NCBI RefSeq assembly: GCF_900104745.1
Contig: NZ_LT629732.1
Coordinates: forward strand, 3,707,981-3,771,980
Direction: 5' to 3'
DNA length: 64,000 bases
DNA from: Actinopolymorpha singaporensis
GTDB taxonomy: Bacteria; Actinomycetota; Actinomycetes; Propionibacteriales; Actinopolymorphaceae
Shown here one piece after another: positions 26,561 to 35,511 of this stretch (positions within the stretch are counted from its first letter, which is position 1; every line of letters starts with the position of its first letter). The notes below the pieces were generated by a model, which was not told where the DNA came from, did no database searches, and saw only the letters and a program-made list of their open reading frames with translations. A program made the position numbers and the translations under genes.

Positions 26561-26786
26561 CGCCCCCGGCCGGCGGCTCTTGCCGGGACTGAAGGATCCG
26601 TTGAGCCAGACGATCATGCGCACAACGTCCTTGACACGCCACTGCGGCGTCCGCATGCCGGACAGGCAAGCGGTGGGAGTGGCCGATCCTGGACCGGATC
26701 CTCCGTCAGGTAGGCGTTGCGGCTCGAAATTTCACGCCGAAGTGGAGATGGTGTCGGGTCGACTCGAGCAGAAGGAAGTGTCGAAC

Positions 26787-28913
26787 ATGGCAAGAAGCGG
26801 TGGACTGGACCGGAGAACGTTCCTCTACGGATCGGCACTCACTGCCGGTGCGGTGACGCTCGGCGCCTGTTCGTCGAGTAGTGGATCCGGCGGAAGCGGC
26901 GCCAAGCCCGGCGCAAAGGCGAGGAAGGGAGGCTCGGGCAGAGGTTCGGAGACCAAGCCGCTGCCGGCGCCCGCGAAGTTCCAGGAGTCACCGACGCTCG
27001 CGGCGCGCGTCAAGTCCGGTGACCTTCCGGCGCTGGAAAAGCGACTTCCGCAGGAGCCGTACGTCGTACCTCATCGTTGGCTGGAGCCTGGGAAGTACGG
27101 CGGCAACCTGCTGCTCGCGGTGCCCACCGCGAACGACCTGCAGATCCGACAGTATATGTACGGTCACTCCCTGCTCCGGTTCGTCAACGACGGCCTGGAC
27201 ATCGTGCCCGGCCTGGTCGCGAGCTGGGAGTCCAACGCCGACGCCTCCGAGTGGACGCTGCACTTCCGGTCGGGCCTGAAGTGGTCGGACGGCCAGCCGT
27301 GGACCACCGCGGACATCATGTTCTGGTGGGAGGACATGGTGCTCAACGAGGAGCACCCCGATATTCCTCCCGACGAGGCGAAGTCCGGCAAGGGCACGAT
27401 CATGAAGCTCACGGCCCCGGACGAGCGCACGTTGGTGATGAAGTTCGACGCGCCTGCTCCACTGACCGCCGCTCGACTGGCCGGCTACGTCAACCGCGGT
27501 AACGGCACGACCTGGATGGAACCCAAGCACTACCTGAAGCAGTTCCACCCTCGTTACAACAAGGCGGTGTCGAAGAACTGGGCCACCGCCGACGGTGAGT
27601 TCGAGAAGAAGCGGGACTACTCCTCCAACCCGCAGTCTCCGACGATGACCGGTTGGCGCCTCAAGTCCTACCGGGACGGTCGTCAGGCGATCTGGGAACG
27701 AAACCCGTACTACTGGTGCATCGACAAGGAGGGTCGCCAACTTCCCAACATCGACACGTTGACGTTCTCCGTGGTCGAAGACCCCGAGGTGGCACGCCTG
27801 CAGATGCAGGAGGGAAAACTCGACTACGTCCACGGGCCGTTCAACGGACTTACCCTTGCCGACATCTCCGGGTTCAAGAAGGCCGAACAGCGCAGCGGCC
27901 TCGACGTCTTGTTGTGGGACGGCGGCAGCGGAACCGGGTCGATGTTCTTCTTCAACTACGACCACAAAGACGCCCCCATGCGGAAACTGATCCGCGAACC
28001 CAAGTTCCGCCAGGCCCTGTCGCTGGCCACCAAGCGGGACGAGATGCAGAAGTCGATCTACTTCAACACCGGCGAACAGACGACCGGAACCCTGAGCCCG
28101 AAGGCGGTCGAGTACCAGGTCAACGATCAGGGCAGGAAGGTCTATCACGACTGGCGGGACTCGTTCGTCAAGTACGACCCGGAGAAGGCGAAGGCGCTGC
28201 TCGACCAGATCGGTGTTGTCGACAAGGATTCAGACGGCAAGCGAGAGATGCCCGATGGAACCAAGTTGAAGATCCGTGTCGACTTTCCCGCCGACACCAC
28301 CAAGGACCACCAGCAGAAGAACAACCTGCTCAAGCGGGACTGGGAGGCCATCGGTCTGACAGTGACGCTGAACCCGATTCCGCCCGATGCGTTCGGTGAC
28401 GAGTGGGCGTCCGGATCGCTGGATTCCCAGGCCGCCTGGGAGGTTGGCAACGGGCCGGACCACTTCGCTCAGCCGGCTTGGCTCCTTCCCATCGAGCCGA
28501 CTCGGTGGGCACCGCTCGAAGGGCAGTACTTCGCCCTACGCGGAACGCCTCAGGAGCACGAACAGCGCGACGTCGACCCGTTCAAGCGCACACCACCGCG
28601 GATGGAGCCGGACCCGAAGGGGCCGATCGCGAAGATGTGGAAGCTCTACGACCAGAGCAAGCTGGAACCTGACGCGGTGAAGCGTCGGCAGTTGGCCTGG
28701 GAGATCGACAAGATCCACGTCACGGACGGGCCGTTCTTCATGGGTACGGTTGCCAACACACCCCAGTTGGTCCTTGCGCACAAGGACCTGCGCAACGTCC
28801 CGCGGAAGGAGAACCTTGCCCTCGGGGGCTTCGTCAATCCGTGGCAGCATCCGTCACCTGCGGTCTACGACCCGGAGGCATACTTCTGGGCCAACCCGGA
28901 CCAGCACAGCTGA
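26787..28913 (+). CDS. Family-5 ABC solute-binding lipoprotein (peptide or glycoside), solitary
   Basis: ATG 26787 follows GAAGGAAG. The 708-residue protein has a Tat-type lipoprotein signal (RRTFLYGSALTAGAVTLGAC, Cys28) and a low-complexity Gly/Ser/Lys linker. SBP family-5 features follow: GLVASWESNADASEWTLHFR, SGLKWSDGQPWTTADIMFWW, and later RQALSLATKRDEMQKSIYF. Long members of this kind occur in glycan-use loci of actinomycetes. No permease or ATPase gene is nearby, so it must work with a system encoded elsewhere or be an orphan. Any plus-strand coding before ATG 26787 is unconserved. Confidence 0.85.
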   Translation: MARSGGLDRRTFLYGSALTAGAVTLGACSSSSGSGGSGAKPGAKARKGGSGRGSETKPLPAPAKFQESPTLAARVKSGDLPALEKRLPQEPYVVPHRWLEPGKYGGNLLLAVPTANDLQIRQYMYGHSLLRFVNDGLDIVPGLVASWESNADASEWTLHFRSGLKWSDGQPWTTADIMFWWEDMVLNEEHPDIPPDEAKSGKGTIMKLTAPDERTLVMKFDAPAPLTAARLAGYVNRGNGTTWMEPKHYLKQFHPRYNKAVSKNWATADGEFEKKRDYSSNPQSPTMTGWRLKSYRDGRQAIWERNPYYWCIDKEGRQLPNIDTLTFSVVEDPEVARLQMQEGKLDYVHGPFNGLTLADISGFKKAEQRSGLDVLLWDGGSGTGSMFFFNYDHKDAPMRKLIREPKFRQALSLATKRDEMQKSIYFNTGEQTTGTLSPKAVEYQVNDQGRKVYHDWRDSFVKYDPEKAKALLDQIGVVDKDSDGKREMPDGTKLKIRVDFPADTTKDHQQKNNLLKRDWEAIGLTVTLNPIPPDAFGDEWASGSLDSQAAWEVGNGPDHFAQPAWLLPIEPTRWAPLEGQYFALRGTPQEHEQRDVDPFKRTPPRMEPDPKGPIAKMWKLYDQSKLEPDAVKRRQLAWEIDKIHVTDGPFFMGTVANTPQLVLAHKDLRNVPRKENLALGGFVNPWQHPSPAVYDPEAYFWANPDQHS

Positions 28914-28920
28914 CCAGGAA

Positions 28921-29110
28921 GGCAGTCGACCCCGCCGGTCGTTACCGGACGCCGCCGATTGGCGATATGCACGCGGTGCAGGCCGCGGAGATCCTCGCCG
29001 GGCGTCGTATCGGGGTCCGGCTCGAAGGCGCCACGTGGATGTTCTACGACCTCGACACCCGTGAACCGGCTCAGCCGGGGCCAGATCAGGTGGTCACACG
29101 CATGCGTGCG
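28921..29110 (+). pseudogene. Possible integrase/transposase C-terminal remnant
   Basis: The frame contains AILAGRRIGVRLEG-type text (EILAGRRIGVRLEGATWMFY then DLDTREPAQ). This resembles the C-terminal beta domain of DDE integrases where an EG-x-x-MFYDLDTREL motif recurs. No start codon or catalytic residues are present. It lies between the binding protein and the XRE gene. Confidence 0.3.
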
Positions 29111-29153
29111 GGTTCGCAGCTCCTCTGGTCGCCCGGGCCTCGTCGCATGCCCA

Positions 29154-30008
29154 TCAGCGTTGGGTGGGTCGTTCGGCCATGTCTTGGGTGCCGAGCACGG
29201 TGAGCAGCTCAAGGTGTTCGGCGTCCTCGGTGCCCGGCTGGGCGCTGTAGATCATGATCCGCAGGTCGCTGCCGGCCACGGTGAGCACGTCGCAGTCCAG
29301 GGTCACCGGGCCGACCCGCGGATGGTCGATGGTCTTGCGGGCGGCCTCGTGGTGGCCGACGACGCCGGTGTCCCACAGCACGGCAAACCGGGCGCTGCTG
29401 GCGCGCAGGTCCGAGATCAGCCGCCGCAACTGCTGGTCGTCGGTGTAGCGGGTTGCGGCCTCGCGGAGGTCGGCGACCAGGGCGACCTCCAGGTCGTGTT
29501 TGGCCTCTGGGGTGTAACGGGTCCGGGTGGGGGCGCCGAGGAACTGTCGCCAGACCGCGTTCCGCTCCCGCCCGCGCCAGGCGGAGGGGTCGCCCATCAA
29601 CGCCCCGTACGCCGGGTTGGCAACCAGCAGCGTCCAGGACGCGTCGAACACCGCCACGGGCGTCCCGGTGTGCCGGTCGAGCAGCCGCTGCACACTCGGG
29701 GTGACGTAGGCGGGGACGCTCCGCGAACCCGGCGCGGCGAGCCCGGCCAGCCGGAACAGGTGCCCGCGCTCGGTTCGCGACAGCCGCAAGGCCCGGGCCA
29801 GGGCCTCGACGACCTGCGACGACGGGTTGGCCGCCCGTCCCTGCTCCAGCCGGGTGATGTAGTCCACCGAGATCCCGGCCAGCAGGGACAGCTCCTCACG
29901 GCGCAGCCCGGGCGCGCGCCGGTGTCCGGCGGCGGGCAGGCCCACGGACTCCGGATTTACCTGGTCACGCCAACGGCGCACCGCCTGCCCGAACTGAGTG
30001 GTCGTCAT
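29154..30008 (-). CDS. XRE-family regulator with MmyB-like ligand-binding domain
   Basis: From ATG 30008 the 284-residue protein has an N-terminal helix-turn-helix: APGLRREELSLLAGISVDYI then TRLEQGRAANPSSQVVEALA. The C-terminal PAS-like MmyB domain contains PVAVFDASWTLLVANPAYGA and DPRVGPVTLDCDVL-like text (DHPRVGPVTLDCDVLTVAGS). This domain in actinobacteria binds small molecules such as fatty acids. It is divergent from the SDR gene at 30112, with 103 bp between starts. In this family the adjacent short-chain dehydrogenase is typically the regulated gene. Confidence 0.9.
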   Translation of the reverse strand: MTTTQFGQAVRRWRDQVNPESVGLPAAGHRRAPGLRREELSLLAGISVDYITRLEQGRAANPSSQVVEALARALRLSRTERGHLFRLAGLAAPGSRSVPAYVTPSVQRLLDRHTGTPVAVFDASWTLLVANPAYGALMGDPSAWRGRERNAVWRQFLGAPTRTRYTPEAKHDLEVALVADLREAATRYTDDQQLRRLISDLRASSARFAVLWDTGVVGHHEAARKTIDHPRVGPVTLDCDVLTVAGSDLRIMIYSAQPGTEDAEHLELLTVLGTQDMAERPTQR

Positions 30009-30111
30009 CTCCCCCAGTCTCCCGCACAGCGCCCGCGGGCTGCCTGGCACCGGTGGTCCTAGGAAGATGAGACGACTGGTTGGCAGCGCTCCGCGGCGGC
30101 AGCGTGGAGGC

Positions 30112-30819
30112 ATGACGACAACACTGATCACCGGAGGCAACAAGGGCCTCGGCTTTGAGACCGCGCGGCGGCTCATCGCCGCGGGCCACAGCGTCTACAT
30201 CGGCAGCCGCGATCCCGAGCGCGGCCGCCGCGCCGCCGACCAGCTGGGTGCCCGGCTGGTCACCCTCGACGTCACCGACGAGGAGTCCGTGGCGGCGGCC
30301 GCGAAGAACATCGAGGCCGACGGCGGGCTCGACGTGCTGGTCAACAACGCTGGCATCGAAGGACGCACGCCCGACGGGCGCGTCGTCGACGCCGCGGCGA
30401 CCACCGCCGACCTGATGCGGACCTTGTTCGAGACCAACGCCGTCGGCCTGGTGCGCGTGACGCACGCCTTCCTACCGCTGCTGCAGCACTCGCCGGCCCC
30501 GGTGGTGGTCAACGTCAGCAGCGGCCTGGCCTCACTCAGCCACGTCACCACCCCGGGCACCCCGACCTACGCCTTCCCCGGCATCGCCTACCCGGCCTCC
30601 AAGGCCGCGGTCAACATGATCACCGTGCAGTACGCCAAGGCGTTCCCGGCGATGCGTATCAACGCCGTCGAGCCCGGCTACACCGCCACCGATCTCAACC
30701 ACCACACCGGCACCCAGACCGTTGCAGAAGGCGCCCAGATCATCGTCCGCATGGCGCAGGTCGGCGCCGACGGGCCCACCGGCGGCTACTTCGGCGCCGA
30801 CGGCCCGCTTCCCTGGTAG
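30112..30819 (+). CDS. Short-chain dehydrogenase/reductase (SDR)
   Basis: ATG 30112 follows GTGGAGG. The 235-residue protein has the Rossmann motif TLITGGNKGLGFETARRL, the NNAG motif (LVNNAGIEG), the catalytic Ser region NVSSGLASL and the YPASK motif (Tyr and Lys). PGYTATDLN follows, as usual. It is an NAD(P)-dependent oxidoreductase of unknown substrate. It is probably repressed by the divergent XRE gene product. Confidence 0.9.
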   Translation: MTTTLITGGNKGLGFETARRLIAAGHSVYIGSRDPERGRRAADQLGARLVTLDVTDEESVAAAAKNIEADGGLDVLVNNAGIEGRTPDGRVVDAAATTADLMRTLFETNAVGLVRVTHAFLPLLQHSPAPVVVNVSSGLASLSHVTTPGTPTYAFPGIAYPASKAAVNMITVQYAKAFPAMRINAVEPGYTATDLNHHTGTQTVAEGAQIIVRMAQVGADGPTGGYFGADGPLPW

Positions 30820-31321
30820 AGAATCGACCGGCGTGGCTGTCACGAGATCAAGAAATCGACCCATACCCGGCATCTACCAGCTCGCGCGGACTTCTCGACG
30901 AATCCGACGTCGAACCACGGAGACGACGCGCCGACTCCGTAACGGATCGGCCAGGGTTCGGCTCTTCGGCGCGTCAAGAGCGCATCCGCGTCGCTCCGTG
31001 TTCAATGCCGCGTAGTAAGCCGTTGAGCGTGCTGCGCCGGGTCTGAGGATCCGGGCGCATCTCGCGTCCGCGGCAACATCCAATACCCCAGCTAACGGAC
31101 CTTGCCTCACCGACAAGCTCGTCATGGCGGCGATCGGGACTCGGGCGTCTGAAGATGCTTGAGAAGATCCGCCGGCCGTGTAACGGTCCGGGGTGTGAGC
31201 CGGGGCAGCATCGGATGCCTGCTGAGATAGTCCTGCTGGTCCTTTTCGCTCATCTGACGCAGTACGCACCAGGCCTGAAACCGCTACACAAGCGAGCTGG
31301 TCTGTGCAATCGGGGGTGTCC
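30820..31321. other. Region without recognisable genes
   Basis: Only short Arg-rich frames occur. It lies between the SDR gene and the IS110 left-end candidate and may contain part of the insertion element's flank. No motif was recognised. Confidence 0.4.
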
Positions 31322-31581
31322 GATTAACGGTGGATCGGGCCCGGCCGGACCCGATCCACCGTTAATCCCAGTGACAGGTTTGATGGGTCCGGCGGGTTCG
31401 TTCCACCTGTTTGTTGCCCCGCGGTGGCTACTGTCTGTAGTGCGGCTCGCCGGACCCATCACGACCGGCCGGTGTGGCTTAACGGTGTGGCTTGAGAGGA
31501 GCGTGGCATCGCTCCCCGACTGGGATGTGCCCTCCGACCCGTCCGTGCTCCCCGTTTCGGCTGAAGGAGAACACGGCACCC
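31322..31581 (+). ncRNA. Candidate IS110 left-end non-coding RNA (bridge RNA) region
   Basis: Upstream of an IS110-type transposase start are two strong dyads. The first is an 18-bp perfect stem, 31322-31339 with 31350-31367, and a 10-nt loop. The second is a 14-bp perfect stem, TGATGGGTCCGGCG (31381-31394) with its complement at 31448-31461, which encloses a 53-nt internal region containing a smaller CCACC/GGTGG stem. IS110 elements encode their target-and-donor guide RNA in such a 5' non-coding end. Structure and position fit, but no RNA family comparison was possible. Confidence 0.35.
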
Positions 31582-31857
31582 ATGGTGATTCTTGGGATCG
31601 ATGCGCACAAGCGCAACCACACCGTCGTCGCGGTCGACGAACCCGGCCGCCCACTGGCATCCAGGACGATCGGCACCACGACCGCAGACCATCTTCGGGT
31701 GCTGTGCTGGGTTGACCAGTTCGGCCCAGACCGGCGGTGGGCGGTGGAAGACTGCCGCCACCTGTCGCGGCGCTTGGAGCGGGACCTGCTCGCCGCGGGC
31801 GAAACCATCACCCGTGTGCCGGCGAAGCTGATGGCCCATGTCCGAGACTGTTGATGG
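31582..31857 (+). pseudogene. IS110-family transposase, N-terminal fragment
   Basis: ATG 31582 begins MVILGIDAHKRNHTVVAVDE, where the first Asp of the DEDD RuvC-like site lies in GIDAHK. RRWAVEDCRHLSRRLERDLL follows (Glu). The frame reaches TRVPAKLMAHVRD and stops at TGA immediately after, about where the second Asp region and the Ser catalytic domain should follow. The rest of the transposase is absent. A hairpin spans the truncation point (31846-31883). Confidence 0.82.
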
Positions 31858-31883
31858 GACGTTTTCAACCCGAAGCAACAGTC
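31846..31883. repeat. Inverted repeat at the IS110 truncation point
   Basis: GACTGTTG (31846-31853) and CAACAGTC (31876-31883) are perfect arms with a 22-nt spacer. The dyad begins in the last codons of the broken transposase and ends 18 bp before the PAP2 start. Confidence 0.5.
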
Positions 31884-31901
31884 TGATCGAGAGGTTGCGC
31901 C

Positions 31902-32555
31902 GTGGCGGGACGTACCCATCCGCACCTGCCGGTGGGCGACGCGGCGTCCAAGGACGGCGGAATGTGGCGGAACGCGAAGTCGGCGCTGTCCGGGATGTTA
32001 CGTGACTTCCACGGTGTGGACCGGGCCGTGTATCAGGCAGTGGCGGACATACCCTCTGCACACCTGGACGGCCCGGTTCGCCGACTGTCGAACGCAGCCA
32101 ACCACTCGTTCCTGTGGATGGGCATTGCCGGCGCCATGGCCGTGCTTGGTGGCAGCCGGGAACGCGTAGCTGCCGTCGAAGGCACGCTGGCGATCGCGGT
32201 GACTTCCGCGATCGTCAATCTCGGGGTGAAACCGCTGGCCGGGAGGGCGCGGCCGATGAGAGGCCCCAACGCCTCGGCGAGCCGGCACGTACAGATGCCG
32301 GCCTCCAGGTCGTTCCCGTCCGGCCATGCCGCGTCGGCGTTTGCGTTCGCACACGCGGTCGGCAGACACACGCCGGTACTGGGGGTGCCGATCCACCTGC
32401 TGGCCGCAGCGGTGGCCTACTCGCGCGTCCACACCGGAGTGCATTATCCGGGCGATGTGGTGATCGGCGCGGTGGTGGGATCTTCGACCGCGGCGGCAGT
32501 GGGAGCGGTATGCGATCGGCTGTGCGGACTGACCAGCCATGCGAGGCATGGGTGA
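31902..32555 (+). CDS. PAP2-family phosphatase (membrane lipid phosphatase)
   Basis: From GTG 31902 the 217-residue protein has the three PAP2 active-site motifs: KPLAGRARP, SFPSGHAASAFAFAHAVG and SRVHTGVHYPGDVVIGAVVG. The central Ser-Gly-His and the final His act in phosphate-ester cleavage. Hydrophobic helices surround them. Such enzymes dephosphorylate phosphatidic acid, prenyl diphosphates or similar lipids. It converges with a diacylglycerol kinase-like gene whose stop lies 10 bp away, and the two catalyse opposite steps in lipid phosphorylation. Confidence 0.9.
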   Translation: MAGRTHPHLPVGDAASKDGGMWRNAKSALSGMLRDFHGVDRAVYQAVADIPSAHLDGPVRRLSNAANHSFLWMGIAGAMAVLGGSRERVAAVEGTLAIAVTSAIVNLGVKPLAGRARPMRGPNASASRHVQMPASRSFPSGHAASAFAFAHAVGRHTPVLGVPIHLLAAAVAYSRVHTGVHYPGDVVIGAVVGSSTAAAVGAVCDRLCGLTSHARHG

Positions 32556-32564
32556 TCAGCGTCG

Positions 32565-33542
32565 TCACTCATCAGGAGAGGTCTCCGGCGCCGGTTTCTC
32601 CTGCAACCAACGTGGCTTTCGCGGGAGTGGGAACGGCGCCGATGGCGACATGCCCGGATGTCGAGCGGAGATCCGTACTCGTAGGGCGCCGGGCCGGATC
32701 GCGATCGTCACCGGCGACTCCAGGTCTACCGCCTCGCCGTCGACGCCGGCGTGAACGGTATCCGCCGCGATGACGTCGAGACGGGACGCAGTCCACGCCC
32801 GCGCGGGCGGGTGGGTGCCGTCTCCGGGCGCATGGAGGACGATGACCCCCAGCCGACCTCCGTCAAGGCGCGGGCGCGTTCCACGGGCGAATGGACGATC
32901 CAGCGCGTAGGGATTGTTCGAGACGAGCACGAGGGTGAGCTGACCGGTCTCGCGTCCCGCGTCGTCGATGAGGCGTAGCGATGGTGCTCGTCCACTCGGG
33001 CCGAGCACCTTGCCGGCGGTCTCGATGAGCGTGCGCACCTTGGCATCGCGGTAGCCGGGACTGCGGACCGCGTCTCCGTAGATGCCGAGTGAGACGTTGT
33101 TGAGGAACATCCGGCCGTTCACGTCGGCAACGTCGACTCGTCGTTCGATGCCGTCGGATGTGAACGCAGCGAGTGCTCCGAGGACATCGTGTCGTCGTAC
33201 GCCCAGGTCCAAGGCGAAGTGGTTCCGCGTCCCGACCGGGATGCACACGAAGGGAATCCCGTGTGCGGCCGCGACGGAGGCGACTGCCGCCAGCGAACCG
33301 TCACCGCCCGCCATCCCGAGGGCGTCCGCGCCGGCCGACACCGCCTCCTGCGCCAGCTCCCGCGGATTCTGGCCGGGGGGCAGGACGACGGCCTCGATGT
33401 CGCGTTCGTACGCATGGTCCGCCAGCGCGACACGTACGGCCTTGCCGTCGCCGGACCTCGGGTTGATGAACAGCACAGGATGACGCGGTGCCGCCGAAGG
33501 TCGCCAGCCCTCGCGTAAGAACACGCGGCCGATGGTCTTCAT
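32565..33542 (-). CDS. Diacylglycerol kinase-family lipid kinase
   Basis: The 325-residue protein has the DAGK catalytic domain: VLFINPRSGDGKAVRVAL and the nucleotide-binding GMAGGDGSLAAVASVAA, with PVGTRNHFALDLGV and the substrate-side motif FLNNVSLGIYGDAV. HAGVDGEAVDLESPVTIAIR near the C-terminus completes the fold. It would phosphorylate diacylglycerol or another lipid. The glycine in GTRNHF is Arg-shifted from the common GTGNDF, a variation seen in some actinobacterial members. It converges with the PAP2 gene. Confidence 0.88.
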   Translation of the reverse strand: MKTIGRVFLREGWRPSAAPRHPVLFINPRSGDGKAVRVALADHAYERDIEAVVLPPGQNPRELAQEAVSAGADALGMAGGDGSLAAVASVAAAHGIPFVCIPVGTRNHFALDLGVRRHDVLGALAAFTSDGIERRVDVADVNGRMFLNNVSLGIYGDAVRSPGYRDAKVRTLIETAGKVLGPSGRAPSLRLIDDAGRETGQLTLVLVSNNPYALDRPFARGTRPRLDGGRLGVIVLHAPGDGTHPPARAWTASRLDVIAADTVHAGVDGEAVDLESPVTIAIRPGALRVRISARHPGMSPSAPFPLPRKPRWLQEKPAPETSPDE

Positions 33543-33836
33543 GAGGGGTCCGGGCTCGTCAGCTCCCTACGCAGGCGGCAGTTGCTTGTCGATGCTTATG
33601 TCCACGATCGCGCACGCTGCATGAATCTCCCGCCTAACTAGGGTCCTCCAGTTCCGAGCACTTGGTCCCAGCGCGGGACGAAGGGCGGCGATCCACGGAT
33701 GGACGTTCGGCCCCACGGTCCGTTGTCGTGATCCCCTCCTGGCTTCATGACGAGGTGGTGAGCGTGGTGAGTAGGAGCCGGGACCCTGTGGGCTCGGGCG
33801 CGAGTGCTCTGGACGCGGACGGAATGGGGGTAAGCC

Positions 33837-34055
33837 ATGCGAGTTGTCGTGGACCTGAACCGATGCCAGGCGTACGCGCAGTGCGTGTTCCTCGCTCCCG
33901 AAGTCTTCAGGTTGAGCGGTGACGAGATCGTGACCTACGACCCGAACCCCGACGACACAGGTCGGCTGCAGGTGCGGCGAGCCGCGGCGGCGTGCCCTGT
34001 GCAGGCGATCCTGATCGACCGCCTGGACAGGGCGGAGCCGGGTGCGTCGCCATGA
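33837..34055 (+). CDS. 3Fe-4S type ferredoxin for the adjacent P450
   Basis: The 72-residue ferredoxin has Cys10, Cys16 and Cys53 (RCQAYAQC, then AACPVQAI). The position of the fourth Cys is Tyr13, so a 3Fe-4S cluster is expected, as in actinobacterial P450 partners. It passes electrons from the reductase to the P450. The stop overlaps the reductase start by 4 bp (ATGA). It is the first gene of a three-gene set. The upstream stretch 33543-33836 holds no gene I recognise. Confidence 0.92.
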   Translation: MRVVVDLNRCQAYAQCVFLAPEVFRLSGDEIVTYDPNPDDTGRLQVRRAAAACPVQAILIDRLDRAEPGASP

Positions 34056-35455
34056 CCGTTGCGGCATCGGTTGCGGAGCTGGTGCGGGAGTTCAGAAGTA
34101 CCGGCCGGATCGTCATCGTCGGTGCCTCACTCGCCGGACTTCGCGGTGCTGAAGCGTTGCGCGAGGAGGGCTTCGACGGATCGCTGACCATCATCGGGGA
34201 TGAGCCCTACGAGCCCTACGACCGCCCTCCGCTGTCGAAACAGGTACTGAAGGGCTGGGTGCAGGCCGACCACACGAAGCTCCCGCGCACACGGGAGGTG
34301 GACGCGCATTGGCGGCTCGGTGTGGCGGCGACCGGGTTGGACCGGACCACCAGGACGGTGCACCTGGCAAACGGTGAGCAGGTTCAGTACGACCGCCTGC
34401 TGATCGCAACTGGCACCCGGGCGCGGCCGTGGCCGAACCCAGCCGAGGCCGGCCTGGAAGGGGTGTACAAGCTCCGTACCAGCGAAGACGCGGCGAATCT
34501 CCAGCGGGCCTTGGCGTCGCAGCCCGCACGCGTCCTGATCATCGGAGGCGGGTTCATCGGCTCGGAGATGGCCTCGGTGTGCCGGGAACTCGGACTTGCG
34601 GTGACAGTTGCCGAACGGGGCCCGGCACCGCTGGTGGGCGCCCTGGGCGGAGTGATCGGAGAGATCGCGGCGCAGATGCAGCGCGACCATGGCGTGGACC
34701 TTCGGTGCGGGGTGGGCGTCTCCTCACTGGAAGGCGACGAGAGCGGGCACGTGAGGCGGGCTCATCTGTCCGACGGGAGCACCGTCGACGCGGACGTGGT
34801 GGTCGCCTCGCTGGGGTCGATCCGAAACGTGGAATGGTTGGAGGGCTCCGGGCTGGCAGCCGGGTTCTGGGGCGTCGGCTGCGATGCGGGCGGTCGCGCC
34901 TTCGACATCAACGGCGTGGTGACCGACAGCGTCTACGTGGCCGGGGACGTCGCCCGGGCCCCACACGTGCTGTATGAGTACCAGTTTCTCGCCATGGAGC
35001 ACTGGGACAACGCTGTCCTCGGTGCCGAGGCCGCGGCTCACAACATGGTCAACTTCGAGCCCGGCTATCGCCCGCACCTGCTGCTGCCCAGCTTCTGGTC
35101 AGGTCAGTTCGGCGTCAACGTCAAGTCGGTCGGGGTGCCGCCCTTCGGCGACGAGATCGCCTTTACTCAGGGGTCTGTGGGAACGCGCCGCTTCGCCGCC
35201 GCCTACGGCCGGCGGGGCCGCATCGTGGCGGCGGTCACCTTCAACCAGGGCAGGTGGCTGGAGTACTACGCGCAGCTGATTCAGGAGTCTGCACCGTTCC
35301 CGCCTCCGCCACCGGGCTGGGACTCGTCAGAGGACGCGAAGCCGATGCCGGCCGAGTTCCCCGAACCAGGCGTACCGACCGCGATCCCCGATGTCGTCCT
35401 GACCGGCCACGACCCGAGCGAGCGAACGGCCGAGTTCCGTCCACGAGGGGGCTGA
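34052..35455 (+). CDS. FAD-dependent ferredoxin reductase
   Basis: The 467-residue flavoprotein begins with an extra short segment, then the FAD motif RIVIVGASLAGLRGAEAL and PPLSKQVLKG. The NAD-binding fold is RVLIIGGGFIGSEMASVC, and the second FAD motif is DSVYVAGDVA. This is the putidaredoxin-reductase type. ATG 34052 overlaps the ferredoxin stop. The C-terminal 90 residues include a Pro-rich tail. Electrons go from NAD(P)H to the neighbouring ferredoxin and then to the P450. Confidence 0.92.
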   Translation: MTVAASVAELVREFRSTGRIVIVGASLAGLRGAEALREEGFDGSLTIIGDEPYEPYDRPPLSKQVLKGWVQADHTKLPRTREVDAHWRLGVAATGLDRTTRTVHLANGEQVQYDRLLIATGTRARPWPNPAEAGLEGVYKLRTSEDAANLQRALASQPARVLIIGGGFIGSEMASVCRELGLAVTVAERGPAPLVGALGGVIGEIAAQMQRDHGVDLRCGVGVSSLEGDESGHVRRAHLSDGSTVDADVVVASLGSIRNVEWLEGSGLAAGFWGVGCDAGGRAFDINGVVTDSVYVAGDVARAPHVLYEYQFLAMEHWDNAVLGAEAAAHNMVNFEPGYRPHLLLPSFWSGQFGVNVKSVGVPPFGDEIAFTQGSVGTRRFAAAYGRRGRIVAAVTFNQGRWLEYYAQLIQESAPFPPPPPGWDSSEDAKPMPAEFPEPGVPTAIPDVVLTGHDPSERTAEFRPRGG

Positions 35456-35511
35456 CCAACGGAACCTGACCAAACGACAGACCGAACAGCGCAGAGAAAG
35501 GAGGGAGCCTC

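Noticed and set aside
26988-28148. 386-codon minus-strand frame
   Set aside because: It is antisense to the binding lipoprotein. Composition is atypical and no domain is visible.
31322-31367. Hairpin as a rho-independent terminator
   Set aside because: The stem is strong but no T-run follows, and it lies just upstream of a transposase ORF rather than after a gene.
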